In this document: positions 1 to 6,034 of the stretch, piece after piece
How the letters are laid out: each line of letters starts with the position of its first letter
How positions within the stretch are numbered: position 1 is the first letter of the stretch
Source of the DNA: Deltaproteobacteria bacterium
Lineage (GTDB): Bacteria; Desulfobacterota; Desulfobulbia; Desulfobulbales; BM004
Length of the DNA: 6,629 nucleotides
Direction of reading: 5' to 3'
NCBI GenBank assembly: GCA_019313095.1
Contig: JAFDBU010000216.1
Span: forward strand, 1 to 6,629
Notes under the pieces: model-generated
The model's database searches: none
What the model was told of the DNA's origin: nothing
What the model saw: the letters and a program-made list of their open reading frames with translations, nothing else
Translations under genes and position numbers: made by a program

Positions 1-29
1 GCCATGCTGGCACTTTACTACATGTAGAA

Positions 30-82
30 GACAGGGCTGACAGCCGGTCAGCTACCAGATGCACCCCTTGATCCCTGTCAGC
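30..82. repeat. Nested inverted repeats near the left window edge
   Basis: Several perfect inverted repeats overlap here. GCTGAC (36-41) pairs with GTCAGC (47-52) across a 5-nt loop. GACAGGG (30-36) pairs with CCCTGTC (73-79). GCTGACAG (36-43) pairs with CTGTCAGC (75-82). These pairings compete with each other, so the stretch could fold in more than one way. No run of T follows on either strand, so it does not look like a standard intrinsic terminator. It may be the 3' end of something lying left of the window. Confidence 0.3.
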
Positions 83-88
83 GGTTTC

Positions 89-292
89 TTACCACAGTGT
101 TCGACAGGTTTCGGGCCTGGCCAACAACTTGACCTGCTGCATTGAAGCATTTATTACTGCTGCCATGACCTGAAAAATTTTCAAAATATTCATATGCGGA
201 CAGCAGCTTAGCTGTTCAGCAGTCTCAAATATCTTGCGGTCATTTATCCTTGACATCTCCAACCATTCGTTGTAGACAAACGGGTTTGTCAC
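89..292 (-). CDS. Possible small hypothetical protein, divergent from the glutamate synthase operon
   Basis: This 67-residue reading frame is not recognised as any family. The N-terminus reads MTNPFVYNEWLEMSRIND and looks protein-like, with aromatic residues and a charged amphipathic stretch. A Cys-Cys pair and a hydrophobic segment (roughly ILKIFQVMAAVI) follow. The start would be GTG at 292, because an in-frame TAA lies a few codons upstream. No good Shine-Dalgarno site precedes it. An inner ATG (codon 13) has a GGAG-like string directly beside it, too close to be ideal. The same frame stays open past the TAA at 89-91 to the window edge, so the gene could be a truncated or stop-interrupted relic. 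It is divergent from the next gene, with about 100 nt between them that could hold shared control sites. It could equally be chance. Confidence 0.3.
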   Translation of the reverse strand: MTNPFVYNEWLEMSRINDRKIFETAEQLSCCPHMNILKIFQVMAAVINASMQQVKLLARPETCRTLW

Positions 293-301
293 ATCGACAT
301 T

Positions 302-324
302 TTGTATTTTTTACAATTTTGTAA
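302..324. promoter_or_regulatory. Operator-like palindrome overlapping the -35 box
   Basis: TTACAA (311-316) and TTGTAA (319-324) form perfect 6-nt arms around a 2-nt centre. A further TTGTA at 302-306 is inverted relative to the TACAA at 312-316, giving three alternating half-sites. The site covers the proposed -35 hexamer, where a bound repressor would block RNA polymerase. The regulator is unknown. The half-site is not the FNR half-site (TTGAT), and no NtrC-type site was recognised. Confidence 0.35.
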
Positions 325-338
325 GAAATCAATATTTT
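310..338 (+). promoter_or_regulatory. Candidate sigma-70 promoter of the glutamate synthase operon
   Basis: TTTACA (310-315, five of six matches to the -35 consensus) is separated by 17 nt from TATTTT (333-338, four of six matches to the -10 consensus). This would place transcription start near 345, leaving a leader of about 50 nt before the ATG at 397. The surroundings are strongly AT-rich, so chance matches are likely and the call is tentative. Confidence 0.4.
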
Positions 339-396
339 AACAGTCCTTTGCAAGAAAATTTTTTCCAAAAAAGGAAGATTTTATAAGGAGAATATT

Positions 397-1539
397 ATGT
401 GCCGGTTAGCTCTTAAAACCGCCAGCAAACCCTTTTCACCTTACGAGGTCCTGACAGCCATGGAAGCCATGCAGGAAGGTTACGACGGCAGCGGCCTGGG
501 CCTGATCCTCAGGGGTGTTAAGTTTGCAGATTTCACTTACCGCGCTGGGGACCCAATCCTTTCAGGAATAGCGCATACCGAGGCAGCTTATCACCGCCTG
601 GATGCCCTGATGCAGGAAAAGGGGTTCAGGCTTAAATACGATCACGAATTTGATGTAGACCTCAAGAATATTGAGGCGCAGGACCGCTATAAGTATATAT
701 TGCGGGTTTACAAACAGCCTGACTCCTGGAAGGCCTTTGATGAGGTTGAGGTTGAACGGCAGCTGATGCTGACCCGTTTGGAACTGCGCAAAAACGGCGA
801 AGAGCACGGCGGCGACCTTACTATCTTTGCCTTCTGGCCCGATGTTGCTGCCATCAAGGAGGTCGGCTGGCCCCTTGGCATAGGGGATGCACTGAACCTG
901 AGTGATGACCGCATTACGTCCCGGGTCTGCATGGCCCAGGGCCGACAGAATACCAACTACGGTATTAACCTGTATGCCTGCCACCCCTTCTTTATCCAGG
1001 GCATCGCCACCATGACCAATGGCGAAAATACCGCTTATGTGCCAATCAAGGAGCTGCTCACCGGCATGCATTATCCCGGTTATATCGGCTACCAGAGCGA
1101 CTCCGAGGTTTTTACCCATATTCTGCACTATGTAATCAAACAGCTCAAGCTGCCGTTAGAAACTTACAAACATGTAATCACACCTCTGAAAACAGAAGAG
1201 CTTAACCTGCATCCCCAGGGAGAATTTCTCAAGGGACTGCGCAATGTTTGCCGCCGTTTCATCATCGACGGCCCGAACTGTGTCATCGGTTCCCTGCCGG
1301 ATGAGACCTGCTTCATGGTCCAGGACCACAAGAAACTGCGGCCCGGTACCGTTGGCGGCAAGAAGGGCGCCTGGGCAATGGCCTCTGAGATGTGCGGAGT
1401 TGACGCCATGATCCCCGATCGGGATCGCTCCCTGGATTTTCAGCCAATGCGTGAAAATACTATCATTATTCCTCCAGACCGTAAGGAGATGAAGATATGG
1501 TCTCAATTCGATCCATACCCTCTACCCCAAGTAGCCTAA
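397..1539 (+). CDS. Glutamate synthase glutamine amidotransferase subunit (class II GATase, GltB1-type)
   Basis: This is the ammonia-producing part of a dissected glutamate synthase. It hydrolyses glutamine to glutamate and ammonia in the cytoplasm, and the ammonia should be passed to the FMN synthase encoded by the next gene. The protein has 380 residues. Cys2, directly after the initiator Met, is the expected N-terminal nucleophile of class II amidotransferases, so the ATG start is fixed both by chemistry and by AAGGAG six nt upstream. Other family signatures are DGSGLGL (30-36), the GRQNTN segment with Arg183 (family HxRxxT-like region), HPF (196-198), NGE (208-210) and SDSEV (234-238). 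The C-terminal KKLRPGTVG (312-320) and ASEMCG (329-334) also match the GATase core. Residue 3 is Arg, where many relatives have Gly. The length is a little under the amidotransferase part of E. coli-type GltB. The last 43 nt overlap the next gene, which suggests coupled translation. Confidence 0.85.
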   Translation: MCRLALKTASKPFSPYEVLTAMEAMQEGYDGSGLGLILRGVKFADFTYRAGDPILSGIAHTEAAYHRLDALMQEKGFRLKYDHEFDVDLKNIEAQDRYKYILRVYKQPDSWKAFDEVEVERQLMLTRLELRKNGEEHGGDLTIFAFWPDVAAIKEVGWPLGIGDALNLSDDRITSRVCMAQGRQNTNYGINLYACHPFFIQGIATMTNGENTAYVPIKELLTGMHYPGYIGYQSDSEVFTHILHYVIKQLKLPLETYKHVITPLKTEELNLHPQGEFLKGLRNVCRRFIIDGPNCVIGSLPDETCFMVQDHKKLRPGTVGGKKGAWAMASEMCGVDAMIPDRDRSLDFQPMRENTIIIPPDRKEMKIWSQFDPYPLPQVA

Positions 1540-3134
1540 CCCATCTTGACCTACAGTGGGTCATTAAGCACCGCGAGGACAGGTGCACCCTTTGCGGCAG
1601 ATGTACGTCAGTCTGCCCCAAGGAAGCTATTTACCTGACCTACCGACGCCAGAGGATGCCCAAGCTTGACATCCTCAAGAAGAAGCGGAGCAGCGAATAC
1701 CGCACCTTTACCGGCATCCGGCAGCGCACCGAGCCTGCCAACCGCTGCATCGGCTGCGGCATGTGCGCCACCGTCTGCCCCAACGAGGCGATCGGGCCGG
1801 AACCAAATCCCAATGACCCGCGGGTTCGGCTCCTGCAAAACCACCAGGGTGAAGCCTGGAAGCGCGGCGGCCGACGTAATTTCCGTGAAACTCTGCTTGA
1901 CCGGATTATCTTCAACCGTATCTCGATGCTGACCGACCCGGCACTTGATGCCGGCCGACACGAGTTCCAGCTGAATACCCTGCTGGGCCGAGTGCTGTCA
2001 CCTGAGGAATACCTGCGCCGAAAGGCTACAGGGGAGTGGATTCCGCCTGTCCGGGAAATTTTCCCATTCGTCATCGGGTCCATGTCCTTCGGCGCCCTTT
2101 CACCTAACATGTGGCTGGGACTGCTGCAGGGTGTGGCTTACTGCAACGAAGTGCTTGGCATCCCTGTGGTCATGGCCACCGGTGAAGGCGGCTGCCCGCC
2201 CTGGGTCCTCAAAAGCCCATACCTCAAATATATAATCCTGCAGATTGCCTCCGGTTATTTCGGCTGGGATGAGATCATCCGTGCCATCCCTGACATGCAG
2301 TGTGACCCAGCTGCCATTGAGATCAAGTACGGTCAGGGCGCAAAACCAGGTGACGGAGGACTGCTCATGTGGTTCAAGGTGAGCAAGCTGATTGCCCGCC
2401 TGCGTGGTGTGCCTGAAGGTGTGGATTTGCCCTCGCCACCTGTGCATCAAACTCTTTACTCCATCGAAGAATCGGTCATGAAAATGATCCAGTCACTTTC
2501 TATGGCCTGGGGTTTCAGGGTACCGGTCTATCCCAAGATCTCGGGTTCCACCTCGGCCAAGTCTGTTTTGAACAACCTTGTGCGCAACCCTTATGCCTCA
2601 GCCCTCATGATCGACGGTGTTGACGGTGGTACAGGCGCAGCATACAACGTCAGTATGGATGCTACCGGTCATCCTATCGCTTCGAACCTGCGCGAATGCT
2701 ATCTTGATCTGGTAGCCCAGGGCAAGCAGAATGAAATTCCGCTTTTTGCGGCAGGTGGTATCGGCAAGAACGGCAACGTTACTCAGAACGGTATGGCTCT
2801 GATAATGCTCGGCGCTTCCGGAGTGCACATCGGCAAGTATATCATGCAGTCGGCTGCCGGCTGCCTGGGCAGCGAACAGAACCGCTGCAACGTCTGCAAC
2901 ATAGGTATTTGCCCCAAGGGTATAACGAGCCAGAATGTAAAACTCTACCGGCGCCTTGATCCGGATCAGGTTGCCGAGCGTGTGGCTGACACCTTTATGG
3001 CCATCAGCACCGAAATGAAGAAAATCATGGCGCCTCTTGGCCGCTCCCAGAGTCTGCCTATCGGCATGTCCGACGCCATTGGTATTGATGATGCCGCCGC
3101 CGCAGAAAGGCTGCAGATCAAATATATCTGTTAA
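1497..3134 (+). CDS. Glutamate synthase FMN-binding synthase subunit with N-terminal 2x[4Fe-4S] ferredoxin domain (GltB2-type)
   Basis: This is the catalytic synthase: 2-oxoglutarate and ammonia are reductively joined to glutamate on FMN, with electrons arriving through iron-sulfur clusters. The protein has 545 residues. A bacterial ferredoxin module comes first, with CxxCxxCxxxCP at Cys30/33/36/40 and again at Cys84/87/90/94. The TIM-barrel glutamate synthase domain follows, with IGSMSFGALS (193-202), KYGQGAKPGDGG (277-288), SPPVHQTLYSIEE (313-325), IDGVDGGTGAA (372-382) and LFAAGGIGKNGNV (416-428). These match the central domain of GltB (PF01645 family). The ferredoxin-plus-FMN arrangement is the archaeal type rather than the E. 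coli type. Near the C-terminus, where the family carries a cluster motif C-x5-C-x4-CP, this protein has Cys456, Cys464, Cys467 and Cys472-Pro, and Gln461 sits where one ligand is expected. The ATG is supported by AAGGAG eight nt upstream. It lies inside the end of gene 1 in another frame. Confidence 0.88.
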   Translation: MVSIRSIPSTPSSLTHLDLQWVIKHREDRCTLCGRCTSVCPKEAIYLTYRRQRMPKLDILKKKRSSEYRTFTGIRQRTEPANRCIGCGMCATVCPNEAIGPEPNPNDPRVRLLQNHQGEAWKRGGRRNFRETLLDRIIFNRISMLTDPALDAGRHEFQLNTLLGRVLSPEEYLRRKATGEWIPPVREIFPFVIGSMSFGALSPNMWLGLLQGVAYCNEVLGIPVVMATGEGGCPPWVLKSPYLKYIILQIASGYFGWDEIIRAIPDMQCDPAAIEIKYGQGAKPGDGGLLMWFKVSKLIARLRGVPEGVDLPSPPVHQTLYSIEESVMKMIQSLSMAWGFRVPVYPKISGSTSAKSVLNNLVRNPYASALMIDGVDGGTGAAYNVSMDATGHPIASNLRECYLDLVAQGKQNEIPLFAAGGIGKNGNVTQNGMALIMLGASGVHIGKYIMQSAAGCLGSEQNRCNVCNIGICPKGITSQNVKLYRRLDPDQVAERVADTFMAISTEMKKIMAPLGRSQSLPIGMSDAIGIDDAAAAERLQIKYIC

Positions 3135-3157
3135 CTGTTCGTTTTAAGCGCATATAT

Positions 3158-3161
3158 GGAG
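3158..3161 (+). promoter_or_regulatory. Ribosome binding site that selects the GTG start of gene 3
   Basis: GGAG lies seven nt before GTG at 3169. A nearby ATG at 3156 overlaps this GGAG but is in another frame and ends after 21 codons. The next in-frame ATG (3214, residue 16) has no Shine-Dalgarno site. GTG at 3169 is therefore the best start. The 34-nt gap after gene 2 holds no terminator. Confidence 0.65.
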
Positions 3162-3168
3162 CACAATC

Positions 3169-5550
3169 GTGAGTCCCAAGAAGAAAACAACACCGAAAAA
3201 GAAAACTGCAAGAATGCCTAAGGTCCTGACTGTTAAGGGTTTGGACAATAACGGCCAGCGTATCAGCTCCCAGAAATTTGAGGAAATTGTCCAGGCTGCG
3301 GCGCAGAAATCCAAGAAACTTGTTCTTGAAACTTACGGCCAGCATAATGTGGGCGGTAGACTGATGCCCCAGGGCGGCCCATATGACCTGACCATAAAAG
3401 GACCAATTGGACAGCGTCTCGGTTGCATGGGACAGCCGGGCACCACTATTGTCTGCGAAGGTCCGGCGTCTGATGATGTCGGGTATCTTAATATCGGCGC
3501 TGACATAACTGTGCTAGGGGACGCGACTAACGGTGTGTGCAATGCCCTGGCCCAGGGGCGTGTTATGATCAAGGGTTCCATCGGTGCCCGCGGCCTGACC
3601 ATGACTAAGTGGAATCCGGATTACCAAAGACCGGAACTCTGGGTTCTGGGCTCGGTCGGAGACACCTTTGCCGAATTCAACTGCGGCGGTATCGGTGTTG
3701 TCTGTGGTGTCGAACCCAAAAATAAAAATAATGTCCTGGGTTATCGCCCCTGTGTCGGCATGGTCGGCGGCTGGATATATTATCGTGGCAAAACAGACGA
3801 CACATATTCACGCACCAACGTCAAGGAAGTGGCACCGGATGATGAACAGTGGCAGTGGCTCATGGATCGTATGCCTGATTATCTCCAAAAAATTGGCCGG
3901 CCTGAACTGCTGAAAACCCTGTCCAAAAGAAAAGAGTGGAAGATTCTCATGGCAATCACTCCGCAGGAGCGGGCCCTTATTTTTTCCGGCCCCATGCCCA
4001 TGAGTGAGTTTCGCTACAAGATCTGGGATAAGGCTTTTGGCGGTGACCCCTTGCGTGACCTGGCACCAGGGTTGGATCGCAGCCCGATCGGTCTAATTGA
4101 GACCGGAGAACTCCGTAGGCGCCAGCCTTACTGGGCCAACCATGAAAAAGCAGCACCCTGCACATTTTACTGTCCTGTGCATATTCCCACCATTGACAGG
4201 CTGCGCCTGATCCGAGATGGCAAGATGGAAGAGGCCTACGAACTAGTCCTTAAACATACACCTCTGCCGGGTTCCGTTTGCGGCCATATTTGCCCGAACC
4301 TCTGCATGGAAGGATGTTCCCGCCAGACGGTCGATAAGAGTATTGATGTAGCCATGATGGGTCGCGCCATTAAGGATGCACCGGCACCAAAGCCGGCACC
4401 AAAGACCGATAACAAAGTAGCCATTATCGGCGGCGGGCCGGCAGGCATGAATGCCGCCTGGCAGCTGGCCCTGGCTGGGATTGAAGCCCATATTTTTGAA
4501 CGGGACGACAAGCTTGGCGGTAAACTGGCCCAGGTCATTCCCTGGGACAGGCTGCCCAAAGCCATTTGGGATTCTGAGATAGACCGGTTCATGGCCATGG
4601 AGAACATCCACGTCAACTTCAACGTGGAGATGACCAAGACAAAATTTAAGGAACTGCAGAAAAAATTTGACTATGTCATCGTGGCCGTCGGTACACATGA
4701 ACCGCGCCGCCTGCCTTTTCCCGGTAAAGAACGGGTTATTACCGCTCTGGACTTCTTGAAATCTGCCAAGAGTGATAATCCCATGAAGGTCGGCAAACAG
4801 GTGGTTATCATCGGGGCCGGCAACGTGGGATGCGATGTTGCATATGAAGCATACCAGCTTGGAGCAGAACAGGTCACCCTGGTCGATATTCAGAAGCCAC
4901 TGGCCTTTGGCAAGGAAAAAGAAGCAGCTGAAACGCTTGGCGCAACCTTCCGCTGGCCCGTGATAACCAAGGAGGTCACCAGGGAAGGTCTTGTCACAAC
5001 TGAGGGTGATCTTATCCCGGCCCAGACCGTGATCATTTCCATCGGTGACATACCGGCCCTCAAATTCCTGCCCGACACCGTTGAATGTTTGACGGTCGGC
5101 GGCGCTGCCTGGATCAAGACAGATGCAGCAGGGCAGACCAGCGAGCCCAATGTCTTTGCTGTCGGCGATGTTGAACGTCCGGGCCTGGCAACCAATGCCC
5201 TTGGCAGTGGTAAAAAATCAGCTGATTACATTATCTCCCAGTCCCAAGGAAAACAATGGGTTTCCTTTGATAAAAAGCTTATTGACTTCCGAACTCTGAC
5301 TACAACGCATTACCAACCGGAAATCGAGTGCGGTTTACACCTGGAAGGCGAAGCCTACCGCTGTCTTTCCTGCGGTAAATGCAGGGATTGCCACCTGTGT
5401 GAAACCATGTGCCCGACCACTGCAATTTCACGCCGTGAAGTCCCGACCGAAGTTGGCTATGAATACATTTCCGACCCGGAAAAATGCATAGCCTGCGGCT
5501 TCTGCCGAGACACATGTCCATGCGGCATCTGGGTCATGCAGCCGTTCTAG
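3169..5550 (+). CDS. Glutamate synthase GXGXG domain fused to GltD-like FAD/NAD(P)H oxidoreductase and C-terminal ferredoxin (GltB3-GltD fusion)
   Basis: This 793-residue protein joins two parts of glutamate synthase that are separate chains in most bacteria. Residues 1-17 are a lysine-rich tail. Residues ~18-255 are the GXGXG right-handed helix domain (PF01493 type), with glycine repeats such as GSIGARG (136-142) and GSVGDTFAEF (161-170). Residues ~325-403 are the GltD-type cluster domain, with CxxxCP (331-336) and CGHICP..C...C (371-383). An Ala/Pro/Lys linker (404-412) leads to the FAD site GGGPAG (421-426). The NAD(P)H site is GAGNVG (549-554), and NVFAVGD (661-667) is the second FAD motif. 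The C-terminus is a ferredoxin with Cys738/741/744/748 and Cys773/776/779/783, preceded by extra cysteines at 732 and 735. The role inferred is to oxidise NAD(P)H and pass electrons to the ferredoxin/FMN protein of gene 2, while supplying its structural domain. NADPH versus NADH cannot be decided from this reading. An intrinsic terminator lies about 160 nt downstream. Confidence 0.88.
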   Translation: MSPKKKTTPKKKTARMPKVLTVKGLDNNGQRISSQKFEEIVQAAAQKSKKLVLETYGQHNVGGRLMPQGGPYDLTIKGPIGQRLGCMGQPGTTIVCEGPASDDVGYLNIGADITVLGDATNGVCNALAQGRVMIKGSIGARGLTMTKWNPDYQRPELWVLGSVGDTFAEFNCGGIGVVCGVEPKNKNNVLGYRPCVGMVGGWIYYRGKTDDTYSRTNVKEVAPDDEQWQWLMDRMPDYLQKIGRPELLKTLSKRKEWKILMAITPQERALIFSGPMPMSEFRYKIWDKAFGGDPLRDLAPGLDRSPIGLIETGELRRRQPYWANHEKAAPCTFYCPVHIPTIDRLRLIRDGKMEEAYELVLKHTPLPGSVCGHICPNLCMEGCSRQTVDKSIDVAMMGRAIKDAPAPKPAPKTDNKVAIIGGGPAGMNAAWQLALAGIEAHIFERDDKLGGKLAQVIPWDRLPKAIWDSEIDRFMAMENIHVNFNVEMTKTKFKELQKKFDYVIVAVGTHEPRRLPFPGKERVITALDFLKSAKSDNPMKVGKQVVIIGAGNVGCDVAYEAYQLGAEQVTLVDIQKPLAFGKEKEAAETLGATFRWPVITKEVTREGLVTTEGDLIPAQTVIISIGDIPALKFLPDTVECLTVGGAAWIKTDAAGQTSEPNVFAVGDVERPGLATNALGSGKKSADYIISQSQGKQWVSFDKKLIDFRTLTTTHYQPEIECGLHLEGEAYRCLSCGKCRDCHLCETMCPTTAISRREVPTEVGYEYISDPEKCIACGFCRDTCPCGIWVMQPF
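4381..4404 (+). repeat. Two tandem copies of a 12-bp unit encoding an interdomain linker
   Basis: CCGGCACCAAAG occurs twice in a row inside gene 3 and encodes an Ala/Pro/Lys repeat. It sits between the iron-sulfur domain and the FAD domain. It reads as a flexible or extended linker that grew by tandem duplication without shifting the frame. Confidence 0.7.
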
Positions 5551-5557
5551 TGTAATC

Positions 5558-5680
5558 TAGAAATGGTCTTTTTGTCGTATCTCTGTGTCATGCTCAAAAA
5601 ATAATGCTCGGAATATGATCCATATACCTGCGCTTATTTTTCTCGCATTCCTTGATCTTCGACAAAAATCCTCATTTCTA
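5558..5680. mobile_element. Long imperfect palindrome bounded by TA dinucleotides, MITE-like or structured 3' UTR element
   Basis: The stretch consists of two 60-nt arms (5558-5617 and 5621-5680) around a 3-nt centre ATC. Reading the right arm as its reverse complement, the arms share TAGAAATG at the ends, TTTTTGTCG after a 1-nt shift, then ATGC, AAAAATAA, GG and ATATG at the loop. I count at least 36 matching positions of 60. Both outer ends are TA, so the inner unit is 119 bp running from GAAATG to CATTTC. Bounding TA dinucleotides and full-length inverted arms are typical of miniature elements mobilised by IS630/Tc1-mariner transposases, which duplicate TA. No coding capacity is seen. As RNA it would be a long hairpin in the 3' end of the operon transcript. 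Copy number elsewhere in the genome cannot be seen, so mobility is an inference. Confidence 0.5.
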
Positions 5681-5707
5681 AACAGAAACTAACCAAAATA
5701 GTTATCT

Positions 5708-5740
5708 AAAAGGGGGCAGTTTTATAACTGCCCCCTTTTT
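5708..5740 (+). terminator. Strong intrinsic terminator ending the glutamate synthase operon
   Basis: GGGGGCAGTT (5712-5721) and AACTGCCCCC (5726-5735) form a perfect 10-bp stem with a TTAT loop, followed by TTTTT. Flanking AAAA (5708-5711) pairs with the first four of these T residues, so the element could also act, more weakly, on the opposite strand. It lies about 160 nt past the stop of gene 3, so the palindromic element at 5558-5680 is transcribed with the operon. Confidence 0.9.
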
Positions 5741-5754
5741 ATTTCAGATACTTC

Positions 5755-5771
5755 ACAATGTTATACATTGT
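5755..5771. promoter_or_regulatory. 17-bp palindrome upstream of the DUF401 gene
   Basis: ACAATG (5755-5760) and CATTGT (5766-5771) are perfect inverted arms around TTATA. It lies just after the operon terminator, at the start of an AT-rich stretch (about 5755-5825) that probably holds the promoter of the next gene. TTGTTT (5768-5773), 17 nt and TAGGAT (5791-5796) are a weak promoter candidate that would overlap the palindrome. An operator role is a guess from position and symmetry. Confidence 0.3.
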
Positions 5772-5832
5772 TTGTTTAAATTTATTAATTTAGGATAAAA
5801 AATATCAGTTAATATTTTATATACTTCCCTAG

Positions 5833-6011
5833 CCATTTCACACAGCCGAGCGATACCCCAGAATATTGGGCATAAACTCCACAAAAAACGGAAATGAGAC
5901 TCGGCGGAGGGAGCGCAAAGCGACATTCAGATATCACCAGTTCTTTGCGAGCTGTTCCGGGTGGTCCAGTAGAGCACGGGACCGTGTGAATGGCTGCCCT
6001 TTCTTAGGGCA
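5833..6011 (+). other. Inverted-repeat-rich region, possible structured leader of the DUF401 gene
   Basis: This non-coding stretch holds many short perfect complements. CATTTC (5834-5839) pairs with GAAATG (5891-5896), and GCCGAG (5845-5850) with CTCGGC (5900-5905). These two cross, as in a pseudoknot. CCCA (5857-5860) pairs with TGGG (5867-5870), and CGCAAAG (5914-5920) with CTTTGCG (5943-5949). GGTCC (5963-5967) pairs with GGACC (5979-5983), in competition with CACG (5975-5978) and CGTG (5983-5986). TGCCCT (5995-6000) pairs with AGGGCA (6006-6011) across TTCTT. No T run follows the last hairpin. I could not match the whole to a known riboswitch class. It may be a cis-acting leader, a small RNA or a decayed repeat. 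Confidence 0.3.
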
Positions 6012-6034
6012 AGAAAAGAAATGAACATTAAATT

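Noticed and set aside
336..352. Sigma-54 promoter suggested by TTGCA at 348-352
   Set aside because: No GG-containing -24 element lies at the required distance upstream.
562..1128. 188-codon open frame on the minus strand inside the amidotransferase gene
   Set aside because: It lies wholly opposite a gene with clear family motifs, shows no family features of its own, and fits an antisense shadow.
3156..3221. ATG at 3156 as an alternative start for gene 3
   Set aside because: It is out of frame with the gene and stops after 21 codons. The GGAG it overlaps instead serves the GTG at 3169.
5894..5989. 31-codon frame on the + strand within the structured leader
   Set aside because: It has no suitable Shine-Dalgarno site, an unremarkable composition, and overlaps strong inverted repeats, so non-coding structure explains it better.
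5995..6011. TGCCCT/AGGGCA hairpin as an intrinsic terminator before the DUF401 gene
   Set aside because: It is followed by purine-rich AGAAAAGAAATG rather than T residues, and no T run is present on the opposite strand either.
5826..6034. tRNA, known riboswitch (c-di-GMP type, because of GCGCAAAGC) or group II intron remnant
   Set aside because: No cloverleaf or T-loop is present. The c-di-GMP aptamer's partner block and hairpin are missing, and no intron domain V-like hairpin or reverse transcriptase is visible.
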